Origin: Chitinophagaceae bacterium | GTDB taxonomy: Bacteria > Bacteroidota > Bacteroidia > Chitinophagales > Chitinophagaceae | Assembly: GCA_016720565.1 (NCBI GenBank) | Contig: JADKKJ010000001.1 | Span: forward strand, 372,001-436,000 | DNA length: 64,000 bases | Reading direction: 5' to 3' | In this document: piece by piece, positions 7,951-17,627 of the stretch | Layout of the letters: every line of letters starts with the position of its first letter | Numbering within the stretch: position 1 is the first letter of the stretch | Position numbers and translations under genes: made by a program | The notes under the pieces: model-generated | Seen by the model: only the letters and a program-made list of their open reading frames with translations | What the model was told of the DNA's origin: nothing | Databases searched by the model: none

Positions 7951-10900
7951 ATGAAAAGAATATTAACTCTGCTGGCAATACTTACGGCAGCAATTGGCGC
8001 TTACAGCCAGTCGCCTTCTCCGGGTATTTTCAATTACCAGGGCGTTGCGCGCAACAGCGTAGGCAATGTGCTCATCAATAAAAATATTACCCTTCGCCTT
8101 ACCATCCATGATGGCAGCGCTGCAGGGCCTACTGTGTATCAGGAAAGCCGTGGCGTGACCACCAACCCTTTTGGCCTTTTCAACGTGCAGGTGGGTAGTG
8201 CGGGCGCTTCCAATGTTACCGGTACAACTGCCGGGGTGAGTTGGGGTGTGAACAGCAAGTTCATCCAGGTGGAGATCGATCCAAATGGCGGAACAAGCTT
8301 TATCAATATCGGAACTGCTCAGATCGCTTCGGTGCCTTATGCGCTTTATTCCAGTTTATCAAACGACCTGGTGCTTCCTTTCAACAAATCCCAAAGCGAT
8401 GCGGGCAGTTTGTTCAAAGTAACGAATACAGGTACCGCGGCCACAAGCGCTGCATTGGAAGGATTAACTAATTCAACTGCTGGCAATGCGAATGCGGTAA
8501 TAGGTACTGTGACCAATACTTCACCAGGTGGATTTTCTGCCGGTGTAAGAGGTATCAATAATGGTACCGGTGGATTAGGCATTGGTGTTTATGGTTCTCA
8601 AAACGGAAGTGGCTGGGGTGTATATGGTACAGCTCCTTCTGGAATTGGTGTAAATGGTAACTCTACATCAGGTATTGGTGTAAATGGTACCTCTCAATCG
8701 GGTAACGGTGTAAGCGGTACTTCTACAACAGGAAATGGTTTATTCGGTACCACCACCTCCGGTCGTGCACTACGTACCACAGGAGCCATTCAGCTTACTG
8801 GTATCAATGAAGGATTGAACCGTGTAATGGCAAGTGATGCTGTTGGAAATGGAACCTGGCAGGACCCTGCTGCTATTGGATTAGTAACAGGATCAGGAAC
8901 GCTGAACTTTGTACCCAAATGGACACCTACAGGAACTAACCTCGGTAATTCTACCATATTCGATAATGGTACCAGTGTTGGTATAAATATCAATACGCCA
9001 AATGCAGCTAACCGTCTGGAGGTTGCCGGTATTCAGCGTATCAATGCTACATCAACCCAGGAAGGTGGTGAACTCCGTCTTCAGGAAGGTAGTTTATTCG
9101 GTGCTCCGAATCATTGGATCATGGATAACTTTCAGTCAATTGCAGGCGGAAATAAATTCCGTTTATGGAATGACGTGGGAGGAATGAATATCCAGATGAT
9201 GCCTGGCGGAAAAACCGCGATCGGTAATATGGTTTTCAGCGACCAGCCCCAGAGTGTTCTCGATGTGGAAGGAAATCTTGCGGTAGGTGCCACTTATTCC
9301 GGAACAACGGCCGCACCGGTTAATGGTGCCATCATTGAAGGTAATGTGGGTGTTGGTACAAATGCGCCAACTGCGAAATTCCATGTGATCAATACAAACA
9401 CTGCTGCTCAGAACACGGGCATTTTTAACCAAAGCAGCGCTACAAATACGGCCGTTGCTGTGCAGGTCAATAATGTAAATATTAGCACCACTACCTATGG
9501 AAATGGTGCTTTGGTGGCGCAGCGGGGAACAAATTCCCTTGCCAATACTTATCTGTATACGGGAATTGCTTCCTCTATTACGGGTATTGCAGCCAGTATC
9601 CAGGGTTTTGGAGTACAGGGAACCAGCGAATCTGGTTATGGTGTTACCGGATTATCAACAACCGGTATAGGTGTACATGGTATTAATCTTAATACCGGAA
9701 ATGCGGCTCGTTTTGAAAATGCACTCAATGCCGCTAATGCGGCTCCGGTAGTTTTTGTAAATAGTATTTCCACCCAGGCGAATGCATATGGAGTTCATTC
9801 AGTGATCGCGCCCACATCTCCCGGTGGTTTTTCGTCTGCAATACGCGGACAGAATAACGGAACGGGTGGCCTGGGTATAGGTGTTTATGGATCACAGGCC
9901 GGTTCAGGCTGGGGTGTTTATGGTACAACCCCAAGTGGTCTTGGTGTTTATGGAAACAGTTCCAGCGGATATGGTGTTTATGGACTTTCAACTTCCGGGA
10001 CAGGTGTGTATGGTAACAGTAGTACTGGGGTACCAGCAAGATTTGAAGTGACAAATAATGCAAACACAAGTAATGTACTGGAAGCGGTGGGTAACCATAC
10101 CGGCAGGATAGGATATTTTGAAAATACAAATGCAGCAAGTACTTCAGATTTGTTGACAGTTCAAAATGCAAGCATCGGATCCGGACTTAATATTCAAATG
10201 AACAATGCATCCAATGGTGCAAGAGGTATTAATGTTACCCAGGCTGGTGTTGGACCAGGGGTATTCGCTACTTCAGCCGGAGGAACTGGCCTTTGGGGTA
10301 TAACCAGTTCTATCAGCGCTGCCGGTGTTCTTGGTGACAATACTTTTGGTGAAGCAGTAGTAGGTCGTAACCGTGGTGGAAACGGTGTAGGTGCCGTGGT
10401 AGGTAGAAACGATAGCTCCGGTTATGGTGTTCGCGGATTTAATACTAAAGACGGTATTGGTGTACTCGGACAAACTGGTATCAGTGGTGGTACAGGTACA
10501 GCGGGTCGTTTTGAGAATGTAAATGCGGCTAATACTAACAGTGCGGTAGTAGTTGCTACTAACGGTATTGGTAGTGGTATTACGGTTCAATTACCAAACG
10601 CATCCAACGGTGCACGTGGTATCGATATTACCCAGAGTGGTGTTGGTCCTGGTTTATTCTCTACCTCAGCTGGAGGAACAGGTGTTTGGGGTATTACAAG
10701 TTCCATCAGTGCTGCTGGTGTGTTAGGTGATAATACATTTGGTGAAGCAGTAGTTGGCCGTAACCGTGGTGGAAATGGTGTTGGTGCAGTAGTTGGAAGA
10801 AATGATAGTTCGGGCTATGGTGTACGTGGATTCAATACTAAAGATGGTATTGGTGTGCTGGGCCAGGCTGGTATCAGCGGTGGTACAGGTATTGGTGGCC

Positions 10901-11517
10901 GTTTTGAAAACGTGAATGCTGCCAATCCTACACCAGTTCTCCAGGCAGCTGGAAATGGAACTGGTGTAACACTTCTTGTAAGTAATTCAAATGCCGGAGC
11001 GGTAGATCTTGCTGTTTTCCAGAAAGGAGGCGTTGGAAATGTGGCTCGTATTGATGAAACAGGTAAAGGCTTCTTTAATGGCGGTACACAAAACAGTGGT
11101 GCTGACCTTGCAGAAGCATTCGATGTGATCGGTAATACTACCGATTATGAACCAGGTGATGTAATGGTTATCAGTACTGAAAAAGACAGAACCATTGAGA
11201 AATCTGCCGGCGCCTATTCTACACTGGTAGTTGGAGTATATGCTACCAAGCCAGGTGTGGTACTTACGGAAGAAGGTGTAGACAGCAACCTGGAAGGCAA
11301 AGTTCCAATGGGTGTAATTGGAGTTATTCCTACAAAAGTTTGCCTGGAAGGTGGAGCTATCAAACGTGGAGACCTTTTAGTAACTTCTTCTATTCCTGGC
11401 GTTGCCATGAAAGCTGATATAGATAAAGTTAAGCCAGGCCAGGTAATCGGAAAGGCACTTCAGAATTTTGATGAAACTGTTGTAGGAAAGATCAAGGTTC
11501 TTGTAAACGTTAAATAA
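7951..11517 (+). CDS. Large repeat-rich fibre-like surface protein
   Basis: 1188 residues with a signal peptide (1-19). Residues about 22-130 form a domain common in Bacteroidota secreted proteins (FNYQGVARNSVGNVL ... VEIDPNGGTSF ... SVPYALYSS). A long Gly/Asn-rich repeat region follows (about 130-1035) made of GxGVYGxSxSG-type units, which suggests a beta-solenoid fibre. The C-terminus (about 1040-1188) begins SGADLAEAFDV and continues with PGDVMVIS and GDLLVTSSIPG, a module seen at the ends of tail-fibre-like proteins. No phage genes surround it, so a cell-surface adhesin is more likely. It contains a near-perfect 131-residue tandem duplication. A small exported protein gene follows after 26 nt. 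Confidence 0.8.
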   Translation: MKRILTLLAILTAAIGAYSQSPSPGIFNYQGVARNSVGNVLINKNITLRLTIHDGSAAGPTVYQESRGVTTNPFGLFNVQVGSAGASNVTGTTAGVSWGVNSKFIQVEIDPNGGTSFINIGTAQIASVPYALYSSLSNDLVLPFNKSQSDAGSLFKVTNTGTAATSAALEGLTNSTAGNANAVIGTVTNTSPGGFSAGVRGINNGTGGLGIGVYGSQNGSGWGVYGTAPSGIGVNGNSTSGIGVNGTSQSGNGVSGTSTTGNGLFGTTTSGRALRTTGAIQLTGINEGLNRVMASDAVGNGTWQDPAAIGLVTGSGTLNFVPKWTPTGTNLGNSTIFDNGTSVGININTPNAANRLEVAGIQRINATSTQEGGELRLQEGSLFGAPNHWIMDNFQSIAGGNKFRLWNDVGGMNIQMMPGGKTAIGNMVFSDQPQSVLDVEGNLAVGATYSGTTAAPVNGAIIEGNVGVGTNAPTAKFHVINTNTAAQNTGIFNQSSATNTAVAVQVNNVNISTTTYGNGALVAQRGTNSLANTYLYTGIASSITGIAASIQGFGVQGTSESGYGVTGLSTTGIGVHGINLNTGNAARFENALNAANAAPVVFVNSISTQANAYGVHSVIAPTSPGGFSSAIRGQNNGTGGLGIGVYGSQAGSGWGVYGTTPSGLGVYGNSSSGYGVYGLSTSGTGVYGNSSTGVPARFEVTNNANTSNVLEAVGNHTGRIGYFENTNAASTSDLLTVQNASIGSGLNIQMNNASNGARGINVTQAGVGPGVFATSAGGTGLWGITSSISAAGVLGDNTFGEAVVGRNRGGNGVGAVVGRNDSSGYGVRGFNTKDGIGVLGQTGISGGTGTAGRFENVNAANTNSAVVVATNGIGSGITVQLPNASNGARGIDITQSGVGPGLFSTSAGGTGVWGITSSISAAGVLGDNTFGEAVVGRNRGGNGVGAVVGRNDSSGYGVRGFNTKDGIGVLGQAGISGGTGIGGRFENVNAANPTPVLQAAGNGTGVTLLVSNSNAGAVDLAVFQKGGVGNVARIDETGKGFFNGGTQNSGADLAEAFDVIGNTTDYEPGDVMVISTEKDRTIEKSAGAYSTLVVGVYATKPGVVLTEEGVDSNLEGKVPMGVIGVIPTKVCLEGGAIKRGDLLVTSSIPGVAMKADIDKVKPGQVIGKALQNFDETVVGKIKVLVNVK
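10216..10926 (+). repeat. Tandem 393-bp coding duplication in the fibre-like gene
   Basis: Copy 1 runs 10216-10608 and copy 2 10609 to about 10926 (131-codon unit). Over codons 10297-10473 and 10690-10866, all 59 residues are identical, yet I count 29 of 59 codons differing synonymously. Confidence 0.85.
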
Positions 11518-11543
11518 TCAACACATCCAAAAAAAATAGTATT

Positions 11544-11915
11544 ATGAAAAAAATAATAAAGATCTCTTTAATGGTCATCCTTCCATGCTTGTTTGCAGGA
11601 AGGGTACAGGCTCAGTTAAGCAGCGACAAACCTGCAATGACAGAGCAGCAAATGAAAGACCTGATGCAGAAAAGAAATGCGGAGGCAACAAAGGAACTTA
11701 CAGTGCCAGTTACACCTGGTATTAGCAGTAGTACACCAGCCTTAACCCAACAGCAATCTGCCAAGCTGGTTAAAACGGAAAAGGATACTAAGGTCTCCGA
11801 TAAAATGAAACCGGTTTCCATCCCCAGCCAGGGAGTGGAAAAGCCATTGGCTATTCCTGAAAAACCAATAGAGTTAAAACTGGAAAAAGCAGTTGTGGAA
11901 GTGGTAAAGCAATAG
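11544..11915 (+). CDS. Small exported protein of unknown function
   Basis: A 123-residue protein with a clear signal peptide (about 1-23, ending VQA-Q). The mature part is hydrophilic, rich in Lys, Glu, Pro and Thr, with no recognisable domain or cysteine, and probably disordered. It contains an AMTEQQMKDLMQKRNAEATKE helix. It lies 26 nt after the fibre-like gene and before a terminator, so it is probably in one transcript with that gene and the T9SS protein before it. It could be an accessory or processing factor for the fibre; that is inference. Confidence 0.7.
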   Translation: MKKIIKISLMVILPCLFAGRVQAQLSSDKPAMTEQQMKDLMQKRNAEATKELTVPVTPGISSSTPALTQQQSAKLVKTEKDTKVSDKMKPVSIPSQGVEKPLAIPEKPIELKLEKAVVEVVKQ

Positions 11916-11937
11916 ATTTCCCAGTTGCAATAAAAAT

Positions 11938-11967
11938 AAAATGCAAGGCCATCGGGTCTTGCATTTT
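11938..11967 (+). terminator. Intrinsic terminator of the fibre operon
   Basis: AAAATGCAAG (11938-11947) pairs perfectly with CTTGCATTTT (11958-11967), followed by a T-rich tail. Confidence 0.8.
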
Positions 11968-12019
11968 ATTTTAAACTAACTTTTTATCTTCAGTATTAAT
12001 CAGTTTTTGGTTTTTGTTT

Positions 12020-13594
12020 ATGAAAGGTCTTCAGTCATTCGATGGAAATTTTGGCCGGCGCGAATTATTGCATTTGCTTCGCCGCTCTTTATTTGCTGTA
12101 TCAGCAGATGATCTTGCTGCATTTGATGGTAAGTCTCTCCAGGCCGTGGTCGACCAGTTGGTTTCTCCCATTGAATTTGACCAACCACTTCCGGTCAATG
12201 ATTATGACCAGGTGGGGATCTCCGGGGTTCCTTACGGCAGGCCCTGGATAGGAGCGCCCTATCAGAATGCTGATGATGATGGACAAAGAATAGGTTCATT
12301 CCGAAAATGGTCATTGGGTGTAATGATAAACCAGGACAGGTCATTAAGAGAGAAAATGAGTTTATTCTGGCATAATCATTTTTCAACCCAGGTAAGCATT
12401 GCACAGAGTGAGCTAATATGGAAACATTTTGGTTTGCTTAGATCGTCTGCCCTTGGGAATTTTAAAAAACTTTGCAGGGCTATCACGATCGATCCTCATA
12501 TGCTTCGATTCCTGAACGGGGAATTAAATACAGCACTGGCTCCCAATGAAAATTATGGAAGGGAACTGCAGGAATTATTTTGTATCGGCAAAGGACCCAA
12601 TGGGAATTATAAAGAATCAGATGTGAAGGAAGCGGCAAGGGTATTAACCGGCTGGAAGGTTGATCTTAAAACAGCCACCGCTGTTTTTAATCCTGAGGAA
12701 CACGATACAAGTGACAAGAAATTTTCTTCCTTTTATAATAATTGTATCATCAGGGGAAGGAAGGGCCCTGAAGGCGGACCACAGGAACTGGATGACCTGC
12801 TGGATATGATATTCAGGAACAATGAAACGGCAAATTTTATTTGCAGAAAGATTTACCGCTGGTTTGTCAATGACCTGATCGATGATAAGATAGAGGCTGA
12901 GGTTATCCGGCCATTAGCCGATCTATTGATAAAGGAAAATTATGAGATCAGGCCGGTGCTCCGGAAATTATTGACCAGTGAACATTTCTTCGATCCGGAA
13001 TTCAGGGGTTCGCAATTCAAAAGCCCCCTGGAATTTGCAGTAGGGATTCAAAGAGAATTTGCTGTTACCTCTAATTTACATGCGGATCATGCTGTGCAGT
13101 ATAGCATGCTGCAGATGCTTGCCGAAACTACTGCCGAAATGGGACAGCTTTATGGTGAACCTCCCAATGTAGCCGGTTGGCCAGCCTATTACCAGGCACC
13201 TGCATTTTATGAACTCTGGATAAATAGTTCTACGCTCCCTAAGCGTAATGAGTTCAGTTCTACCCTGGTCGACTTTGGGTTTAACCGAGAAGGAAGAACC
13301 TTCTCCATCGACGTCATTAAATTTGCCAGATCATTGAGAAACCCGGAAGATCCCGGTAAACTGATCTCAGAATCCCTTGAAAGATTGATCGCCCTGCAGA
13401 TCCCTGGGGAAAGATTGCCTGAACTAAAAAAGCAAATACTACTTACCGGCCAGGACCAGGACCATTATTGGACGGATGCCTGGAAGGAATACCTGGCATC
13501 ACCCAATGATCCAGGGAAGAGAAATATTATTGAAACAAGGTTGAAAAAACTTTACCGGTATATTCTTAATACGCCCGAATACCAATTAAATTGA
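12020..13594 (+). CDS. DUF1800 family protein
   Basis: A DUF1800 protein of 524 residues. Visible family features are the N-terminal HLLRRSLFAVSADDLAAF, the WHNHFSTQ segment, GRELQELFCIGKGP, EAARVLTGWKVD and FICRKIYRWFVND. Members are secreted or periplasmic in many Bacteroidota and Planctomycetota, nearly always next to a DUF1501 gene, as here; their biochemical role is not established. No classical signal peptide is evident. The ATG at 12020 was preferred to the TTG two codons earlier. The stop overlaps the next start (TTGA), indicating translational coupling. Confidence 0.88.
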   Translation: MKGLQSFDGNFGRRELLHLLRRSLFAVSADDLAAFDGKSLQAVVDQLVSPIEFDQPLPVNDYDQVGISGVPYGRPWIGAPYQNADDDGQRIGSFRKWSLGVMINQDRSLREKMSLFWHNHFSTQVSIAQSELIWKHFGLLRSSALGNFKKLCRAITIDPHMLRFLNGELNTALAPNENYGRELQELFCIGKGPNGNYKESDVKEAARVLTGWKVDLKTATAVFNPEEHDTSDKKFSSFYNNCIIRGRKGPEGGPQELDDLLDMIFRNNETANFICRKIYRWFVNDLIDDKIEAEVIRPLADLLIKENYEIRPVLRKLLTSEHFFDPEFRGSQFKSPLEFAVGIQREFAVTSNLHADHAVQYSMLQMLAETTAEMGQLYGEPPNVAGWPAYYQAPAFYELWINSSTLPKRNEFSSTLVDFGFNREGRTFSIDVIKFARSLRNPEDPGKLISESLERLIALQIPGERLPELKKQILLTGQDQDHYWTDAWKEYLASPNDPGKRNIIETRLKKLYRYILNTPEYQLN

Positions 13595-14853
13595 AGAGAG
13601 CTGATTTTATAAGAAACACAGGTGCTTTTTTCATTCCCCTGCTGGCAGGAGGAATGAAATTGAAAGCATTTATGCCATTGCACCTGCCTTCGGAAAGTGA
13701 TAATGAAAATATACTTTTACTGGTACAATTGTTTGGTGGAAATGATGGTTTGAATACGATCGTTCCTCTGGATATTTACAGAAATTACTTTAACGCAAGG
13801 AAAGGGCTTGCATTACAGGAAAAAGATCTCCTGCATTTACAGGGATATGAGCAGGTGGGCCTGCACCCTTCATTGAGCCATTTTAAAGAACTTTTCCAGG
13901 AACATCAATTATCGATCATCCAGTCTGTAGGATACCCGGTTCCGGATTTTTCGCATTTCCGGTCTACTGATATTTGGATGGCAGGAGCTGTAGATGAAAG
14001 ATCACTTACCAATGGATGGATCGGCAGATTGCTTCAGCAGCGCTACCAGCAGTATCCTTCCGGCTATCCAAATCTGATGAATCCGGATCCGCTGGCTGTT
14101 CAATTAGGTACAACTCCTTCACTGGTCTTCCAGGGAACAAGAACACCCATGGCCATTAATATTTCCAATGGGGAAAATATATTTCAATCTACTGCGGGGC
14201 TTACTGAGTCAACGGGCTCACTGTTTGGTCAAAAGAGATTAGATCATGTTCTCTCCACCGCCCGTCAAACGCAACAATACACAACGGTCATCAGCAAGGC
14301 AATGAAGATGGCAGGCCGGCAGTTAGAATATCCGGAAAGGAATTCCCTGGCCCGTCAACTAAAAACAGTGGCGGCTTTGATAAGCGGAGGACTGCGTACA
14401 CGCATTTACCTCGTAAGTTATGATGGATTCGATACCCATGCCCAGCAGGTTACCGCTGCTGATAGTTCCAGGGGAAGACATGCAGACCTGCTGGCCGATG
14501 TGGACCAGGCTATCGGTGTTTTCCAAAAAGATCTTCGCCAGCTAAAGATCGATCATAAAGTTCTTGGCATGACATTTTCAGAATTTGGAAGAAGGATCGT
14601 TGCCAATGATAGCCTTGGAACCGATCATGGTACGGCCGCCCCCATGTTCCTGTTTGGATCAAAGCTGAGAGGAGGGATAATTGGTAAAAATCCTTCAATT
14701 CCGGATCAGGCAACCAAGGAAGATAATATTGAAATGCAATTTGATTTCAGGAATATATACCATACCGTCCTTGAAAAATGGATGGGGGCAGATCCTTCAG
14801 AAATAAATAGCATACTCTATCCTGGCTCTTCACCCATCAACGGAATATTCTGA
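13591..14853 (+). CDS. DUF1501 family protein
   Basis: A 420-residue DUF1501 protein, a family in the alkaline phosphatase/sulfatase-like superfamily. Visible motifs are LLVQLFGGNDGLNTIVPL, a metal-site-like GGNDG near the N-terminus, SVGYPVPDFSHFRSTDIWMAG, LVSYDGFDTHAQQ, TFSEFGRRIVANDSLGTDHGTAAPMF and a C-terminal HTVLEKWMG. The N-terminus (MKRADFIRNTGAFFIPLLAGG) resembles an export signal. The TTG start overlaps the DUF1800 stop by 4 nt, so the two proteins are made together and probably work as a pair. The substrate is unknown. Confidence 0.88.
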   Translation: MKRADFIRNTGAFFIPLLAGGMKLKAFMPLHLPSESDNENILLLVQLFGGNDGLNTIVPLDIYRNYFNARKGLALQEKDLLHLQGYEQVGLHPSLSHFKELFQEHQLSIIQSVGYPVPDFSHFRSTDIWMAGAVDERSLTNGWIGRLLQQRYQQYPSGYPNLMNPDPLAVQLGTTPSLVFQGTRTPMAINISNGENIFQSTAGLTESTGSLFGQKRLDHVLSTARQTQQYTTVISKAMKMAGRQLEYPERNSLARQLKTVAALISGGLRTRIYLVSYDGFDTHAQQVTAADSSRGRHADLLADVDQAIGVFQKDLRQLKIDHKVLGMTFSEFGRRIVANDSLGTDHGTAAPMFLFGSKLRGGIIGKNPSIPDQATKEDNIEMQFDFRNIYHTVLEKWMGADPSEINSILYPGSSPINGIF

Positions 14854-14859
14854 GCAGCA

Positions 14860-15801
14860 TCACTTGCTGAAATCAAAAAGCGTTGCCGTAAATACGCCTC
14901 TTTCTCTTTTCTTGAACATCACGTCCCAGTTGCCTATATATCTTAATAATTTTGGAACCAGGTAGTCTCCGAATCTGGTCATCTGTACTTCCATGTGCAC
15001 ATTGAAATCATACACACCCGCATCATACGACATGTCGTAATTCCTTGCCATTACTTCCATGGTCTTTGCGCTGAACCAGGTGGTCATGCTATCGATCACA
15101 ATATTGTTCCTGTCACTTCCCTTCAGGTCTTTTTTCATTTTAATGGAGAACAGGTAGCAACTTTCCCCTTCATAATCATCAAAGCCGATAGACCAGTCGT
15201 AATTTTCAGCGCGGGACGGATCGAAAATGTCGATCTTTTCTCCAATGAAAGGAATGCCGGGTATCTTCTTACCGGGATTAAAGAACAGCATTTTCAATTG
15301 TTCTTTATGTTTGGCCGTGCCTGAGAGGTCCCTGGGTTTAAAATCTACACCTTTTACAATATTCGATTCCCCGCAAATTTTTCCGCTGGTAAAAAAAAGT
15401 CCCGCGTATAATTCGGCGGTCTGGTAATTCAACTGGTGATCCTTATCAAACATATCTCCGCTGCTTGTTTCAGCCAATACCTCCATGGTTCTGCAACCGT
15501 TCTCCCTTGTCTGCCTGGTTTTGCTTTGGAGACTTGCCTTGGTCTGGCCTTTTTTATCGCGAATGCGTATGTCATTCCAGGAAGTAAACCCCAATACATG
15601 GAGGTTTCGGAAAGCCTTATAAAAACTGGAGTCGTTCTTAACCCTTTCCACAAAACGGGCCACATTAAGATCAGAGCGGATCACTACTTCCGACAGATCG
15701 ATCATTTGGGATAGCCTTGCATTATCCAGTGAGTCCTGTGCGCAGAGATCTACCCTTATAAAAACGGAAAAAAATAATAAAATAGTAAGAGCCCGCATCA
15801 T
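14860..15801 (-). CDS. Exported protein of unknown function
   Basis: A 313-residue protein with a signal peptide (about 1-21, ending LCAQ). I do not recognise a family. The mature part is strand-rich: a first part mentioning a segment like VIRSDLNVARFVERVKND, then SIGFDDYEGESCYLFSIKM and TTWFSAKTMEVMARNYDMSY, the latter recalling lipoprotein-carrier or surface beta-sheet proteins that test modified outer-membrane material. It starts 5 nt after the rluD stop on the same strand, so it is probably cotranscribed. It converges with the DUF1501 gene. Confidence 0.7.
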   Translation of the reverse strand: MMRALTILLFFSVFIRVDLCAQDSLDNARLSQMIDLSEVVIRSDLNVARFVERVKNDSSFYKAFRNLHVLGFTSWNDIRIRDKKGQTKASLQSKTRQTRENGCRTMEVLAETSSGDMFDKDHQLNYQTAELYAGLFFTSGKICGESNIVKGVDFKPRDLSGTAKHKEQLKMLFFNPGKKIPGIPFIGEKIDIFDPSRAENYDWSIGFDDYEGESCYLFSIKMKKDLKGSDRNNIVIDSMTTWFSAKTMEVMARNYDMSYDAGVYDFNVHMEVQMTRFGDYLVPKLLRYIGNWDVMFKKRERGVFTATLFDFSK

Positions 15802-15806
15802 GCGAT

Positions 15807-16862
15807 CTATTTAGCATTCTGGCTTACATATTTTCGCCATTTTTCGATCACTTCGCTCATATCTTCCGGAATAGGTGATTCAAAAAATATTTCTTCTCCG
15901 GTAGTTGGGTGTGTAAAGCCCAGGGTACGGGCGTGAAGGGCCTGTCTTTTGCAAATGCTGAAACAATTATCTACGAATTGTTTGTATTTAGCATACACTG
16001 TTCCTTTCACGATCTTATCACCTCCGTAAAAATCATCATTGAACAACGGATGGCCCAGGTATTTCATATGCACACGGATCTGGTGGGTGCGGCCAGTTTC
16101 CAGCACACATTCTACCAGGGTCACATAATTAAAACGCTCCAGCACCTTATAATGCGTGATGGCTTCTTTTCCATGATCTCCTTCAGGGTAGGCCTCAAAT
16201 AATTTGCGGAAGCGTAGGTTGCGGCCCACATGCGCCACAATAGTGCCTTCCTCTTTTTCCACATCACCCCATACCAGGGCCACATATTGCCTTTTCACGG
16301 TATGATCAAAAAACTGTTTGGCCAGTTGCCGCATTGCTACATCAGTCTTTGCCAGCACCAACAGCCCACTGGTATTTTTATCGATGCGGTGCACCAATCC
16401 AAAACGGGGGAGTTTTTCTTCGCTGAAATTGGGATCAAGGGTTTTCAGGTGCCAGGCCACTCCATTCAACAAAGTGCCCCTGTAATTTCCCGAACCCGGG
16501 TGCACCACCAGCCCCGCAGGCTTATTGATCACCATCAGGTCCTGGTCCTCATACACTATATTTAATGGCATTTCTTCCGGCACTACATCGGTCTCTTCCG
16601 GACTGAGATCTGAAAAGATCACAATATTGTCCAGTGGCCGGATCATGTAATTTGATTTACATGGCTTTCCGTTCACAAGCACCAGCCCTGCAGTGATGGC
16701 CTGCTGAAGCTTATTCCTTGTGGCATTTTCAATTCTGGCCACCAGAAATTTGTCGATCCTTACCGGGTCCTGCCCTTTATCGATCGTAATACTGAATCGT
16801 TCATACAGCTCATCATTAACATCTGCGGCCGTCGTTTCATTGATATCTGTTTCTTCCTGCAT
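15807..16862 (-). CDS. rluD: RluA-family 23S rRNA pseudouridine synthase (RluD-like)
   Basis: A 351-residue RluA-family enzyme that isomerises uridine to pseudouridine in 23S rRNA. An N-terminal S4 domain (about 35-95: RIDKFLVARIENATRNKLQQ) is followed by the catalytic domain with PRFGLVHRIDKNTSGLLVLAKT, whose Asp in HRIDKxTSG is the nucleophile, and by GRTHQIRVHMKYLGHPLFND. Architecture and length match RluD. I place the start at 16862, because a perfect TACCTTTG promoter motif lies 6 nt upstream; the longer frame to 17075 reads through lipB on the other strand. Confidence 0.93.
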   Translation of the reverse strand: MQEETDINETTAADVNDELYERFSITIDKGQDPVRIDKFLVARIENATRNKLQQAITAGLVLVNGKPCKSNYMIRPLDNIVIFSDLSPEETDVVPEEMPLNIVYEDQDLMVINKPAGLVVHPGSGNYRGTLLNGVAWHLKTLDPNFSEEKLPRFGLVHRIDKNTSGLLVLAKTDVAMRQLAKQFFDHTVKRQYVALVWGDVEKEEGTIVAHVGRNLRFRKLFEAYPEGDHGKEAITHYKVLERFNYVTLVECVLETGRTHQIRVHMKYLGHPLFNDDFYGGDKIVKGTVYAKYKQFVDNCFSICKRQALHARTLGFTHPTTGEEIFFESPIPEDMSEVIEKWRKYVSQNAK

Positions 16863-16868
16863 AGTCTG

Positions 16869-16876
16869 CAAAGGTA
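16869..16876 (-). promoter_or_regulatory. -7 promoter element of rluD
   Basis: TACCTTTG on the minus strand, exact consensus, ending 6 nt before the chosen ATG and fixing the start. Confidence 0.6.
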
Positions 16877-16910
16877 AAGGATGCATTTTGTTGCTACCTT
16901 CGTTTTTCTG

Positions 16911-17627
16911 ATGCAAAAACATGCTGTCATATTCCGGGATTTGGGCCAAATGGACTACCAGCAGGCCTGGGACCTCCAGGAAAAAACGCTGAGGGCCAAC
17001 CTCGACATCAAATCCAAAGCCATGGAGCAACAGGTACCCGCGGAAACAGTGGATCACCTTTTCTTCGTGGAGCATCCTGCTGTATATACCCTTGGAAAAT
17101 CCGGAAATAAGGAGAACGTACTGCTGGGAGAGGAAGAGTTAAAAGAAAAACAGATCCAGTTCTTTCACACTAACCGGGGAGGCGACATCACTTTTCATGG
17201 CGCAGGTCAGATCGTAGGGTATCCTATCCTGGACCTTGAACGCTATGGTACGGATATAGGAAAATACCTCCGCAATATTGAGCAGGTGATCATAAACCTG
17301 CTGGCGGAATATGGATTGAAAGGCGATCGGTCAAAAGGTGAAACAGGGGTTTGGCTGGACCCGGATATTCCGGGAAGGGAACGTAAGATCTGCGCAATAG
17401 GTGTGCGTTGCAGCAGGTGGATCACCATGCACGGGTTCGCATTAAATGTGAATACCGATCTCACTTATTTTGAGCATATCATACCCTGTGGCATCGTGGG
17501 CAAACAGGTGACCTCTCTTCAAAAAGAACTGGGCCATGAAATAAACATGGAGGAAGTGAAAGATAAATTAAGGCTGCATTTTGAGCAGATATTCCAGGTG
17601 GAATTTCGGTCAGAAATCCTTCTCTAA
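16911..17627 (+). CDS. lipB: Lipoyl(octanoyl) transferase LipB
   Basis: A 238-residue LipB, which moves octanoyl groups from acyl-carrier protein to lipoyl-dependent enzyme subunits. Hallmarks are FVEHPAVYTLGKSG, the RGGDITFHGAGQIVGYPIL motif, and ICAIGVRCSRWITMHGFALNVNTDL; the catalytic pair is Lys (KICAIG) and Cys (IIPCGI). The ATG at 16911 was chosen over 16881: a near-consensus -7 motif TACCTTCG (16895-16902) lies 8 nt upstream and would place the earlier ATG before the transcript start. Its 3' end overlaps the convergent exported-protein gene by 18 nt. No lipA is in the window. Confidence 0.95.
   Translation: MQKHAVIFRDLGQMDYQQAWDLQEKTLRANLDIKSKAMEQQVPAETVDHLFFVEHPAVYTLGKSGNKENVLLGEEELKEKQIQFFHTNRGGDITFHGAGQIVGYPILDLERYGTDIGKYLRNIEQVIINLLAEYGLKGDRSKGETGVWLDPDIPGRERKICAIGVRCSRWITMHGFALNVNTDLTYFEHIIPCGIVGKQVTSLQKELGHEINMEEVKDKLRLHFEQIFQVEFRSEILL

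Noticed and set aside
7951..11517. Phage tail fibre
   Set aside because: The C-terminal module occurs in tail fibres, but no terminase, capsid, baseplate or integrase genes are nearby, and the protein starts with a signal peptide.
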